Assembly: GCA_030998225.1 (NCBI GenBank)
Contig: JAPYXD010000678.1
Span: forward strand, 124,001 to 188,000
Direction: 5' to 3'
Source: Diplolepis rosae
Taxonomy: Eukaryota; Arthropoda; Insecta; Hymenoptera; Diplolepididae
Length of the DNA stretch: 64,000 nt
Under the pieces are notes generated by a model. That model had not been told where the DNA came from. It saw only the letters and a list, made by a program, of their open reading frames with translations, and did not search any database. A program made the translations under genes and the position numbers. Positions 12,584 through 24,655 of the stretch are shown here, in pieces (position 1 is the first letter of the stretch; the number at the start of each line of letters is the position of its first letter).

Positions 12584-12976
12584 GTGAGAAGAGGGCAGCC
12601 CCCTCCCCCCCCTCAGGAAAGAACTCCTAAGAGGGGGAAAGGCGGCCCGTCACCGTCGTATGCACAGGTGGCCAAGAGCCAGGCCCCAATTAAAGATGGG
12701 GACTGGCAAGTGGTCGCCACGAAGAAAAAAAAGAAAAAGAAAAAAGTGTTAACGGAGAGAAGGTCGAAGGACCCTGTGCAAGAAGCACAGGGTACAAACG
12801 ACAAGAGTACCCCGAAGCGCTCCTCGCCCGCCAGGTCGGGAGACGCCATCAAGGTGTCGGCGAAGGACGGCCAGTCCTACGCCGACATCTTGAAGGAGAT
12901 GAAGGCAAAAGTCGACCCTCGGAAGGCAGGACTTGAGGTCCTGTCTATCCGGAGGACCAGGAAGGAAGAAGTCTAG
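12584..12976 (+). pseudogene. LINE ORF1 (gag-like) fragment
   Basis: A basic, Pro- and Lys-rich ORF of 130 codons. It has the SYAQVAKS motif and, further on, SYADILKEMKAKVDPRKAGL, both characteristic of ORF1 proteins of R1/TRAS-type elements. A stretch of eight Lys follows VVAT. The 5' end is missing through truncation at the insertion border, and the ORF stops at 12976 where the zinc knuckles of ORF1 should follow, so the join to the endonuclease fragment at 13003 marks an internal deletion of the rest of ORF1 and the start of ORF2. Confidence 0.75.
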
Positions 12977-13002
12977 ATAGGAGGGGAATCTTAGTTGGCG
13001 AG

Positions 13003-15123
13003 ATGGTCGTTAGGAACGAACTGATCGTCTTGAATCAGGGCGGGGAATTTACGTTCAGACGAGGAGCGGGGGGGGGGTCAATAATAGATCTCACAATTGC
13101 CGCACCTCGCCTCGCTTCAAGGATAAGCGACTGGTCGGTCCTCGAGGTAATAACCTTGAGTGACCACCGGTGCATCGAATTTACACTAGAACAACGGTGT
13201 CAGGCGGTGGATAAGGGTAGGGGCGGCGAAGGAAGGAGCCCCTCCTGGAACCCGAGACGACTCAGCAGGGAAAGACTTCGCGAACACCTGGAAGAAACCA
13301 GGCTCATCGATGAGCTTGGTTGGGTCTGCCCTGCTGGGTCGTTTGAAGCTGCTGTGCGCTCGGTGAGGCAGAAGGTGGTCGCGGCTTGTGACTACTCGAT
13401 GCCTCGCCGTAAGCGCAGGCAAGCCAAGGGTTCGATGTACTGGTGGAACGACATACCCGGAGATCCTCCTAGAAGCCTTTAACTCCTGTCTTCGGGATGG
13501 GAGGTTCTTCGCAGATTGGAAGAAGCAGAGGTTGGTCCTGCTGAGGAAGGGCAACAAACCTCTAGGGGTTGCCTCGTCGTATAGACCAATATGCTTATTG
13601 GATACGATGGGGAAGCTTCTGAAGGAGTTGATTCTGCAACGGCTTCAGGCTCTCTTGGTCGGAGAGAACGGGCTCTCGGAAAACCAGTTCGGATTCAGGA
13701 AAGGCAGGTCCACTGTGGACGCCATCCAAGCTGTGGTTAACATCGCCACAAATGCAAGAAAAGGAACTGGTAAGCGTAAGGGATTCTGTGCGTTGATTAG
13801 CATTGACATACGCAATGCGTTCAATACCGCGAGATGGGACATCTGCATCGAGGAGATGATGCGGAAAAAGGTTCCAGAATACCTGTTGCGAATGATAGAT
13901 GACTATCTGAGCGACAGGTGGGTGATATACGAGGGCGACAAATGGTCTCTCAAAGAAGAGATGACATGTGGCGCTCCTCAAGGGTCGCGGGTGGGTCCAC
14001 TCGTTTGGAACATCATGTACGATGACTTTCTGCGCATGGACCTACCTGCTGGAACGAGCATCGTCGGCTTCGCGGATGACGCACTTGTCGTGTGCGCCGC
14101 TGACGACGTCGGAATCCTAGAGCTGAGGATCAATGAATCTGTCTGTGGCGAGCAAAGCGTTGGTTGGATGGCAGAGGTCTTAAAATGGCTCCTGAGAAAA
14201 CCGAGGCTTTGCTCGTTACGGACAGGAGATCCTTCCAATATCCGAGGATCGTTCTCGGAGAGTATGAAGTCGATTGGAAAACAAGCATTAAGTACCTGGG
14301 GGTGCAGCTGGATCGTAGGCTTAGCTTTGGCGAACACCTAAAGATCGCAGCTGCCAAAGCCATCCAATGTGGAGCGAAATTGGCCCGGCTTATGCCAAAC
14401 ATTGGTGGACCCAGGGAAGCGAAAAGAAGATTGGTGGCGAGCGTGGTCCATTCGAAGCTGCTTTACGCAGCTCCGGTCTGGGCCAATGCCTTGCAAAACC
14501 ATGCTATCCAGAAGAAGCTGTTCTCGGCGCAGAGACTTTTCGTGCTGAGAATAGTTTCGGCATATAGTACTATCTCGACGAGCGCTGTGCTGGTCCTGGC
14601 GAGCGTCCCGCCAATAGATTTATTGGCGGAGGAAAGGCAGGAAACCTTTCAGCTTCGCAAGGAGCTTACCTGCGCCGACCTGCAGGAAATCGCTCGCGCG
14701 AAGAAGGCCATCCGCAAGGATGGAAGGCGCAGACTCGTCGAGAAATGGCAGATGAGATGGCATGGTGAGCAGACAGGGAGACGGACCTACCGCCTGATCC
14801 CGGAGCTCGCCACCTGGCTGAATAGAAAGCACGGGGAAGTTGGCTTTTACTTGGCGCAAGCGCTCTCGGGCCATGGCTGTTTTAACGCGTACCTGAGGCA
14901 CTTTAAGAAGAGAGACGAGGAGACGTGTTGCTACTGCGATTTCCCGGTGGATAACGCAGAGCACGCACTCTTCGTCTGCGCAAAATGGGGTGTGGCTAGA
15001 GAGGTCCTCGGTCAGGCGGTGGGTTCCGAACTTACTCCTGACACGATGGTCCCTCTCATGCTCCAGTCTGAACGGTTCTGGACGTTCATCGAGTCATTCG
15101 TCACACTCGTGATGAAGACGTGA
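13003..15123 (+). pseudogene. LINE ORF2 (endonuclease, reverse transcriptase), deleted and frameshifted
   Basis: Three frames together. 13003-about 13460 carries the end of an AP-type endonuclease (GGSIIDLTIAAP, then LSDHRCIEF with the catalytic His) and the linker ending YWWND. A deletion of roughly 150 residues leads directly into the RT in the frame 13388-14341 (SYRPICLLDTMGKLLKELIL, NQFGFRKGRSTVDAI, SIDIRNAFN, GAPQGSRVGPLVWN and an intact FADD box). Near 14135-14165 the frame shifts to 14164-15123, which holds the thumb region and a C-terminal CCHC-type motif (CCYCDFPVDNAEHALFVC). The native enzyme would nick target DNA and prime reverse transcription there. Not functional as it stands. 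Confidence 0.88.
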
Positions 15124-15480
15124 GAACTTGATGGGCGTCGAGAGCGAAACAACGGGGCGGGCCAGTAGAAATCGCATCGGGGCCTGCACCCACGGTCTTG
15201 CGTCTCGGGTAGACTTGACTGTCCGCGACGTTCGGGGGAGGAATCTGTTTGTTTCTCCCCTGGGTGGCGCGGCTAGTCGGTTATCCTAGTGGGCGTGTAG
15301 CCGCGGATGGAAGTTCCGAGCAAACGGATGACGGAAGAGTCGTACGCGACTTTAATGGAACCAACCACCCGTGAAGTTTAAAGCCGAATGGCGGTTCCGC
15401 GGGTGGTTTATTGGTTCGAGAGAGTCCTAGGAGAGTCCTGTACAACGTCTATAAAAGATTTTGCCATTTTTCCTCCTCAC

Positions 15481-15515
<35 letters not shown>

Positions 15516-16604
15516 TGACTGGTATTAAAAAAGGCGACCTTTCTGAAGATCTAATAGATAATCCGAATGGTAAGAATAAAAAACAAATGCCAAATATAAA
15601 GTTATAAGAATTTTACATTTTCTCGAAATTTATTTGCATAGCTTTCGATTGATTCAGTATAATATTTAAGTTCTTGAAATTTTGTCTTGATACTTTTCCT
15701 TTCAATTTCCAATCATTACTTTTTACCTCTTTCAGTAAAACGTATTGAAATTCATTTTAGATTATATCACTGTGAGGTACCTGCCACTTATTTTCAATCC
15801 AGTTACAGTTAGAAACAATGAAACTCATAAAAACTATCGGCCATCGACACATGAAATGCTAACAAGTTTCTTTCTCCTAGTTCATGTAAGTTATGATTAT
15901 AAATTTTTCACATCATTTTTTCTCGTTACCGTTGTTTCTACATAAATCTTTTGAAGATGCGTGTACGAAATTTGTCTTCAGCTTCAACAAACAGAGTATA
16001 AGTTTTAATTCCTCAATAATTAAATAACAATTATAGGATGAAAATGATATCGACTTGATGCTGCAGGATAGTTAAAAGGCTTTAATGGAACGGAATGATA
16101 GTCTTCAACCTTTCATCCTCGCCGTGGGCGATAACAATGAACCAAGGTCTATTTATGTATATGTAGATGGGATGAGATATGTCATGGAAAGTCCTGTCAA
16201 AGCAGTCGCTGTTTGCTTCAAAGTTTTTCAAGCAGTCAATGCTAATTATCCGAGTACTTGTCATTTGATATGGAATTTCATATAACGATACATTTACAAA
16301 ATTTTTACTGATTATGATGATTTGAATAGCTGCCAGGAAGAAGTAGCAGTTGATCTTTGTGTTCTAGTGCCTGAACTTAAGTGAGTCTTAAAAACCATTT
16401 AAATTCTATTCAATCTCTTCAATTTAGGTTCTACACTATATTTGTCATTCCTTTCCATTTTCTTTTATAGAGAGAGTTTATGGGACGGAATACCAACAAA
16501 GAAGAAATAGTTAACCACAAGATACATAAATATTATCTCTATTAGTATTCGAGGGCCAAAAATTACTATACTTCTGTGATACAAATCCTAGCTTTTTATT
16601 CAAA

Positions 16605-17312
16605 ATGCGTTGCCATTTATGCAAATATTTCTGTGAATCCTCTTTGAGAACTTTGATTCATCACTGGCGCACTTTCCACAGCCTTAATGAAACTAGCGCT
16701 TACAAGTGCACCTTATATAAATGTGCAAGGAAATTTTCGTCGCTCAATTCTTTCAAGCGACACTTTAGACTAGATCACAAAAACTACTTTGAAATGACAT
16801 CAATCACCATACCATCTACCATAAATCCGAATGAGGTAGAGAGCGAAAATGATAATGGGTCGGTTCAAATAAATACTTCTCCTTGCATTTCATTCGATAA
16901 CAATCATGAAATGAATGATTTGGTGGTGCCAAGTAGCTCTACAGATACTTTTGAAAGTACAGATTCTTTTTCTTGCATACCAGTCGAGAATGAATTCCAT
17001 GAATTACATAATTTACCATCACCAGGTAGTTCCAATATTACTTTTGAGGACCTATTGAATTGCAAATGCAGCGCATTATTACCGATTTCTATAGTAAACC
17101 ATCAATCCCTAGAAATATAGTGCAATATGTTATTAATGAAATACGTAATATTTTAACGGGTCCACTATAGAAATTGTTCAGAACAAAATAAAAGAAATTT
17201 TAATTGAAAATAATGTTCCAGTTGCTCAACAAAATGAAATTAATTCTATGTTTCGAGTGTTTAATTCTGAACTTGATGATGTTCGTTCTGAATACCTAAG
17301 ATTTAAAAATTG
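16605..17312 (+). pseudogene. CACTA gene 2, 5' part: C2H2 zinc fingers and linker
   Basis: The ORF 16605-17120 opens with two C2H2-like fingers (CHLCKYFCESSLRTLIHH with WRTFH; then CTLYKCARKFSSLNSFKRH with FRLDH), followed by an acidic Ser-rich linker. Around 17065-17165 the coding sense moves to another frame (PSIPRNIVQYVINEIRNIL) and then again (EIVQNKIKEILIENN, FRVFNSELDDVRSEYLRF up to about 17312), so at least two frameshifts are present. Zinc-finger exons in front of the catalytic domain are usual in animal EnSpm-type genes. Probably DNA binding. The join to the transposase exon at 18075 cannot be traced. Confidence 0.65.
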
Positions 17313-17329
17313 AAGATATATGTTGATGT

Positions 17330-17470
17330 TGGTAATTGGCTTTAGGGTCCAAGGTTGATAAAAACTCAGAGTTTTACATAATCAGACGTTTCGGCTCTGA
17401 TCGGAGCCCTCATCAGTGATTTATTTAAATCTAAAAATACAGAAAAAGGTTTTGCTAACATAGGATATTT
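17330..17470 (-). repeat. Repeat with a hammerhead-like core
   Basis: On the minus strand the sequence reads CACTGATGAGGGCTC, a 6-nt loop, then GAGCCGAAACGTCTG: the CUGANGA...GAAA arrangement of a hammerhead core around a five-pair stem. No partner stems I or III are evident. Related motifs occur near 30390 and 56185. Confidence 0.4.
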
Positions 17471-17718
17471 TGTATAAAAAATTTTTTGTAAAAATTTAAC
17501 AAGTAATTATCATTATGTTTTTACATGTAGGTAAATAAATTTTGATATTACTTTGAGGTAAATATTTCATTCACATAACCTAACAAACTGGATACCAGAA
17601 AGCATTTTTTGGAAGGTTGGAATTAAGTGTCTAAATATAAAAAAATATTTTTAATTGACATTCGTGCATGGAATTGTAGATTGAAATTTTTGTGGTGTAG
17701 TTTTTAATACAATACATA

Positions 17719-17840
<122 letters not shown>

Positions 17841-18074
17841 CAATATATACACATATATATGTACAATATACAATGTACATATACTATATAATATGCATAC
17901 TTACATACACACATACATACATACATATGACATGCATATAACATTATATATACCACACATATAAAATATTTTCAAATTCTTTAAATATTATTTCTTTTGG
18001 TATGAAGTGCAATCTGTAAATTTTATTTAATTTAACATTTTTTTCTTTGGCATATTTTCCTTGGAAAAATATGT

Positions 18075-19328
18075 ATGCCCATGTATATGTTTTTTGACGC
18101 GTATGAAACCGGGAACAGTCTCGGTTCTCACAGCGGCATTCATTATCTTGGAGCCGTCTACGTTTCTTTACACTGCATACCACCTGAATATCGAAGCTGT
18201 TTACAAAATATGTTTCTAGCCATGCTATTTCATTACGACGATCTCAAAAAATACGGCAATAAAGTTGTTTTTTCAACATTAATTGATGAATTTAATTATT
18301 TAACTGATAAAGGAATCGAAATTGAAACTAGCAGTAAAAAATTACACGTATATTTCATTCTGACAGTAATTGAAGGTGACAACCTTGGGCTTAACGTACT
18401 TTTAGGTTATAGCGAAAGCTTTTCTGCCAAATTTTACTGTAAATTCTGCAAGGTGTTCAAATATCAAGCACAGTATTCTACTGTACAGGATAATTCCGCT
18501 TGGAGAACAGAGACTGTTTACGTTAATGACGTTAGAAGTAATTCTTTTAAAACAACAGGGATTAAAGAAAATTGTGCTTTTAATAACGTTCGTCATTTTC
18601 ACTGTACACAAAATTTAATTGCAGATTTAATGCATGATCTTCCTGAAGGAATTATCCCACTTGAAGCTGGCCTGATATTCCATCAACTTATACTCATTGA
18701 CAAACTCATTGATTATCACATTTTTAATTCGATCTTGCGAAACTTTCATTATCAGTTCGAATCTAACAAGCCTCTTCAAGCAATCAGGGGCGAATCAAAA
18801 AATAGAGAAGGAAAATTAACTTCAAACTCTGTTGCGACACGAGTTAACATATGCCATACAATTGCACAAAAACAGCAATTAATGCTTTCAAATCGGCTAA
18901 TATTGAACAAAGGATTCGATTCCCGGTTTTCGAGCGGTCGCTTGAAAGAGTTAAGCGTAGAAATAACAAATAAATTAGTGAATCAGACCTCTTATGTGCC
19001 AGATGATTTTTTCATGGTAGATACTGTTAGCATCTTCGGTACTACGTACAGAAATAACTTCACGATTGTTATTGAGATCAGCGAAGAGTTTCCCATTTTT
19101 GCAAAAATCGAAGAGATTTTAATTTCTACGAAAATTAGTGCTATTTTATTTTACTGCAATGTTTACAAAACTGTAGGATATGATGAACATTTTTCTGCAT
19201 ATGAAGTAGTTAAATCACCAGATAAGAAATTTGTACCGCAATATAATTTATATTACTACCACCCAGTTTGCTTATATACTCATAGCAATAAAAAGACGTA
19301 CGCAATAACAAAATGTGACATTGCGTAA
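18075..19328 (+). pseudogene. CACTA/EnSpm-type transposase, catalytic part
   Basis: An open frame of 417 codons. Recognisable blocks: YETGNSLGSHSGIHYLGAVY near the start, ECIPPEYRS-like segment, then FILTVIEGDNLGLNVLLGYSE region, a zinc pair FYCKFCK at about residue 120, and a DLMHDLPEGI block near 195, all in the order I recall for the large transposase family of animal EnSpm elements (relatives of Tnp2). It should cut at the CAC tips and join the ends to new sites. Anomalies: the upstream 150-200 residues are missing or replaced by repeat DNA (17330-18060), and the acidic pair expected before YETGN reads FFDA instead of a double Asp. Likely inactive although the remaining frame is open. Confidence 0.7.
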
Positions 19329-19438
19329 TAAACAGTGTTTCCAATTTTAAAAATTACTTGCTAGATATTTAATTTGGTTGTATCTCAAGTTTAATATGCT
19401 TCGAGTGTAACTTTGTCAGCAATTGCGCTTGTTAAAGT

Positions 19439-19746
19439 ACTCTGGCAAAAGTTTCGGAAAGGAATTCATTCTGAGCTATTCCAAGCCAATCCGAAAAAGT
19501 TTTCAAACTCGTTTGTTGCAAATCAGTTGAAAACTAATCCGTCTCAATCTGAGTCAATTTAAATCAATCCGTATAAATCCAAGTCAATCCGAACACGTAT
19601 TCATTCGGATTGAAAATCACATTAGATTAATCCGTATTCCGATTGGTTCGCATTCATTCGGATTGAAAGTTTGTTTCGGATTGAGACGGATTAGTTTTCA
19701 ACTTATTGGGCCGGAATAAATTTTTTTCCGAAACTTTCGCCAGAGT
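19439..19746. mobile_element. Small MITE, CTCTGGC tips
   Basis: Tips CTCTGGCAAAAGTTTCGGAA and its mirror; inside are many short copies of aatccg and cggatt in both orientations. About 308 bp, non-coding, in the 3' flank of the transposase. Confidence 0.75.
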
Positions 19747-20235
19747 TTTCTTCAATTGTTTGAACTGACAAATATTTGTTCATTTAATATAAGGTCCAAG
19801 TCTATGTGACCGAAAAATATTACAATTTTAATTTATGTTTGTGTTTAATGCATTTTTTATATCATTTATGTAACTTCATTAATAAATTTATAATTTTTAT
19901 TTCATTCATTAAGCAGATTGATGTTTTATTTTTAATTTGGAAGTGATGAAATTATGGATGCAAAAATTAATAATTAGTAATGACTAAAACATTAATGGGT
20001 ATTATTTAATACATTAAGATTTAGTATCACAGGTATATTTGTCTATAACATATATGATATTCCAGTTTAACATCTATAAAATTCCAGGTTAACATTGTGG
20101 ATGTTGCTACTTAACATCTTACCTCTAATGTCTCTAGATATTAGTTTTAAACATCCACATGGCTGTCCCATAGTTAAATGAAAAATCTTCTTAACATCTA
20201 GATGTTATGGGTTAACATCCATTTTTCTCAGTGTA

Positions 20236-20877
20236 CTTTGTTTCAATATCTAGATGGCTTTCCCATAGTTAAATCACAAATACATTCGAGATTCCCTATA
20301 ACGAAATTCCCTGTAACGAAACCTCTCTGTAACAAGCGCGTCACGCCTCCCTATAACGAGCAGACGATCGACCCCTCTTCCCCCACTACTACGGAATGAA
20401 GCGCGCTCGAATTTGAAAAAGTAATCAATGAGTTTGATGGCTTTTATCACAAATTAATGAGAAAATTATTTGTCAATTATTGAAAAATTACTTGATAGTG
20501 TAATTTCTTTTTTTCTGAAAATATTAAAAAATACACCTGATATAAGCATAAATATTTTTATTATTATATTATTATATTTTTATTATTTTGAGTACATACC
20601 GTCAAATAAGTTAATTCCATCTTCAATACTCACAGAAATCTTTTTTATACCGTTTTAACTATGTAAATATATTATTCACATAGCCTCACTGACAGACAGA
20701 CTGCGCGCATTATATAATGCGCATAACAGCGCTTAGCAACAAGTAGGATATGGAGGGGATCCCTCTCGCGTTTGTTACAGAGAGGTTTCCGATGCTCGAG
20801 CTTTACGTTACAGGGAATCTCGAGTGTACATTATCTGCTAATATCAAGATATTGCGGTTTACTATCTATTTTTCTCC
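20236..20877. mobile_element. Second CACTA-like right end, with a nested MITE
   Basis: After the right tip of the long CACTA element comes another right-end segment: caatatctagatggctttcc, then a MITE, then agatattgcggttt and a tip ending TTTTTCTCCGTG at 20873. With the MITE removed the two pieces form one subterminal region parallel to that of the long element. No matching left tip was found. Confidence 0.55.
20281..20830. mobile_element. MITE with TACATTCGAGATTCCCT tips
   Basis: Left tip tacattcgagattccctata and right mirror ending ttacagggaatctcgagtgt; the inner arms (cctctctgtaacaa and mirror) also match. About 550 bp, non-coding. A rearranged relative is at 47440-47600. Confidence 0.75.
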
Positions 20878-20879
20878 GT

Positions 20880-21850
20880 GTAGCACAAAAATTATGAGGA
20901 CTACCTGAATTTGATTTCCTTCCCTTACTACCGGCAAGGGAGGCTTGAACTATCACGAAAGTAAGAGTGGTTGTTGTGACTCGTCCTTCGGCAATTATAA
21001 ATGAATTTAAAAAAAATTATGAATTTATTAAACTTACAGAATCTATATAACTAGATTATTTGAAACTTTTAAATAAATTATATAAACTAGTGGATAATCA
21101 TTAAAATAAATAGTGGTTAACACTACGGAGCATGTACGAAAGCTTCGTGACGAACAGACAAAACACAATCAGAAACACGACTGCAGTACGATGAATTCTT
21201 AAAATTACTAGTTTATAAGTGGAATCCACTATTTTGGATTTGGAGAGTACTAAAATAACGTGTAATTGTATTTTGTATGTTTTTTAATTGATTTTGATTA
21301 TTAAATATAATAACTTGGAACATCAGTATGCTAAAAATTCAACAGGTTTTTGAAATTAAAAAATGTTTATGTGTGGCCAAGGCGCAGATTACTTCCATTC
21401 GTTTCTGCGTCAATATAGATATAGATATTACTTCAACTATCTTCTCTGCGTAAGAAACCGATTTTAGGTTACAGCGTTGTAAAAAATTCATTTTGCAACC
21501 AAATTTGTCTGTAAGAAATAATTTTACAATATAAATTTAACAATATGAATTCTATAATAATTTTGGATCTTTATTGCCACGCTTATGTCCTCACAAAATA
21601 ATGATATCAAGTTGATACTTTCAGCGGTTAAATGTTGGTTTTCAAACGCACAAACAGATCTAAATGAACTTTGTATATTTTCAATACTTTGATAATAAAT
21701 ACATTTAATTCTTTAATTGCACTCTTTAAATCCGAATTAATTATTATCCCTAAAATCTTACATTTTATTTCAATTATAAATATACAATAAACGAAATATT
21801 GTTGCCAAAAGTCTCTCCGTTTATATGAGACATGACACAAAAGCGATGTA
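20880..21850. other. AT-rich DNA without a recognised gene
   Basis: No coherent ORF or repeat border seen. Short low-complexity tatagata tract near 21415. Confidence 0.4.
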
Positions 21851-24655
21851 CACTGAGAAAAAAGAATATTTGAATCAAAGAATATTTCTTTGATTCAAAT
21901 AAATGATTGAGCTGGATGGTGACGAATAAATATTTTTTTAGATCAAAGAAAAAGTTTTATTGTCTTTAAAAAATGAATAATTAAAGCAAAAAAATGTTTT
22001 TCTAGTACTATTAAATATTCATTAGATTGAATAAATATGTTATTAACATTGTGTAGCAATTATTTGATAAGAGAAGTAAATGTTTTTATGTAAAATGATG
22101 TGATGCATATTCAAAGAAACAATGGATTAATTAAAAAAAAATTGCATTGGTTCAAGTAAATTTGTTTTCCATTCCAATATAGACTCCTTGTTTTTAATGA
22201 GCGTATTGTAAATTGGGAGAAATATTTATTTGAAATAAGGAGATAATTTTTGGTAGGATCAAATAATTATTTGCTTCGAAGATGTGATTTACTGTTTAAA
22301 ATGGTCAAGTAGTAAAGTGTATTGAGTAATAATGGATGCAAAGAACGATAATATTGCCTATGGTAAGTTAGAGATTTGTGTCAAAAAGATGTTACTGATA
22401 TGAATAAACGTGTTTTGAGATTTAAGAAATATTTCTTAAATTTGAAGTAATATAAACTTCATGAATTGTAAGGAGTTAAGTTAAACGTTGTCATGGTTGT
22501 CTTAAATAACAAAAAAATTCTCACCTCGAAACTGCCATTAATCATTCAATACATACATATATAAACATCATACAATTGGATTCACACCATTCAGTCGCAG
22601 CCAATCATATTTTCTATCGCAAATACACTTAAATATACAACTTCGCAAATATAAACCTGATAACTAAAACTTATATATATTAGGACGATACGCTTTCGTC
22701 GAATCACGCACACGCTCGCTTACAATCCTGAGACATAAAATTTGGAACTTTCTTATATAGTGACTGCAAGAGTTATTCAGAGCTTGTGAGAGAAATGTGT
22801 CGTGACTAGAGCTTTTGAGCCTCACTGAAGTAAAAATATATCAACTCTTTATAAATTATTCATAAAATATTTTTTTAAATTATTATAATCATGATTATTG
22901 ATAAATATATAATATAATTATTAATTAATATTAAGTATACATTTTTATTATAACTATACGTATGAAGTTTAATGAAACTAAGTTTTAAAATATATATTCA
23001 AAAATTTCATTAATATAAAAAAGAATCTTGTGTAAAAACATTTAAAAGGAAATTCTTTTATATTCTGTGTTGTATATTTTCAAAATATAAATTATACAAT
23101 TATGAATTCTAAATTATTATTGTACCTAAGAAATTTATGTGAAATCTAAATCTTGTGTAGATTTTTTAGAGTTTATGTTATAAATTTATCAAGACTTTTG
23201 CTGTTTAAATTTTTGTAAAATCAATTTAATTCAAAAAACCTAAGTGAAAAATAAAGAAGTAATTATAAATGAATTAAATTTTAAATGATATATTTTATAT
23301 TGAGAATCAAAACGAATATTTCCTTTGAAGAGACTGATAAATCTTCAACCCTATGAAATATATTCCACATTTGAAAGTATGTATATGTATGTTCATATCA
23401 ACTATGAAAAACAGTTGAATAGAAAAAAATGTATACCATGGTGGGACGAATATTTGTTTGGAATGACACATTGACACATTTCAAGTTGATAATGAGAGCG
23501 AATGTTTCTTAGAACGAGAATGATAAATTTTCAATTCTATCGAAAATATATGTTTCAAGTTTAAAAAGCATGTAATCATAACAACTATGCTAAACGTTTA
23601 AATGGAATACACAAATTTTTTAAACGAAAAATACTTCTTTCTTTTAAAAAAATGGTTTGTTAGGTCTAAATTATTCCATATTCATAATGCAGGCGAATAT
23701 TTCCTAGGAGGAATCCAATAAACATTTAATTATATGAAATATGTTTCAAGTTTAAAAAATATGTTATCATAACAAATATGGCAAACCTTTAAATTAAATA
23801 AACAAATTTTTTAAACGAAAAATACCTACAGTTTTTTCAAAAAAATATTTCTTTCTTTTAAAAAATTGATTTTTTTGGTTTAAATTATTTTATATTGATA
23901 ATGTAGGCAGATATTTCCTAGGAGAAATCTAATAAAGATTTAATTCTACAAAATATGTTGCAAGTTCAAAAAGATTGACAATTGTAACAATGATGCCAAA
24001 CATTTATGTAAAAGAAATTATTTATTTTAACTGAACGTACTCGCAGTCATTTCAACAAAATATCGTTTTCTTTGAAATAAATATTCTTTTTTGAATGAAT
24101 TCTTCCATTCTACTGTTCACAAGAAACATTTCTTTCAACTAAAGAAATAAATATTAATGTAAACACAATATTTTATTGATATGAAGAAACGTTACATTGA
24201 TATCCATGTATCAACTCTTTGAATCGAATAAATATCTTCCTAAATTAATTAATGAATGCCTCAATTAAATTAATATTTCCTAGATTCAACTAAACCTAAA
24301 GCTTGATTCATCCATGGATAAATTATTTGATTCAAATGCGTCTTGTTGAATTCAAAAAATGGGACCTATTGAATCAAATAAATATTTCTTTGAATGCGAA
24401 AACAAGATTCAAATAAACTAGGTACTTATTTTCAAAGACATTATTTGGTTGAGTTAATTCGCTCACATTCACAAGTAAAGAAATATTTATTTGTATTGAA
24501 GAAATGCCTATCAAATAAATTATTTCTTCGAATCAAAGCACGCGTTTCGTGCTTCTAAAAAATATTTAATTGAATTAGGTAACGAATTGTTTGATACAAA
24601 GAAATGGAATCAATTAAATACATTTCTTTGGATCTAAGAATCTTTTTTCTCAGTG
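21851..24655. mobile_element. Non-coding CACTA-like element, 2.8 kb
   Basis: Tips CACTGAGAAAAAAGAATATT and, mirrored at the right, CACTGAGAAAAAAGATTCTT; TA on both flanks. Both ends hold many direct and inverted copies of tttctttgattcaaataaat-like words. The centre (about 22300-23300) is AT-rich with no recognisable ORF. The subterminal words recur in the MITE at 59011-59335. Confidence 0.8.

Larger units (their letters stand above)
12582..15510 (+). mobile_element. R1-clade non-LTR retrotransposon (LINE), 5'-truncated, inserted in a CACTA exon
   Basis: A perfect 15-bp target-site duplication, AATACTGACTGGTAT, lies at 12567-12581 and 15511-15525. The element ends in a run of about 29 A. It is markedly GC-richer than its surroundings. 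ORF1 remnant, endonuclease end, RT and C-terminal zinc motif are all present in order, with two internal deletions and a frameshift. 3' UTR is 15124-15480. Confidence 0.92.
10302..16384 (+). pseudogene. CACTA accessory protein gene (gene 1), interrupted
   Basis: Exons inferred: 10302-10371, 10451-10572, 10732-10825, 11129-about 11440, 11517-11656, 11743-11954, 12275-12581 resuming at 15526-15569, 15762-15885, 16037-16384. The first two exons read like a SAM-type domain (LTSWNCDKSVMNTFE, then EEICRLIPASGPRLKF). The middle holds an acidic, Ser-rich linker and a conserved block (YFVPGKPKTKYSPRTIHRGK). The C-terminal part (SLQPFILAVGD, VCFKVFQAVNANYPSTCHLIW) resembles the protein that accompanies EnSpm transposases in animals. 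Defects: a one-base shift in a run of nine A at 11332-11340, in-frame TAA near 16073 and near 16283, and a LINE inside exon 7. Role in transposition is inferred from company only. Confidence 0.7.

Noticed and set aside
12613..15000. Minus-strand ORFs across the LINE
   Set aside because: Shadows of the plus-strand ORF1/ORF2 in GC-rich DNA; no family features.
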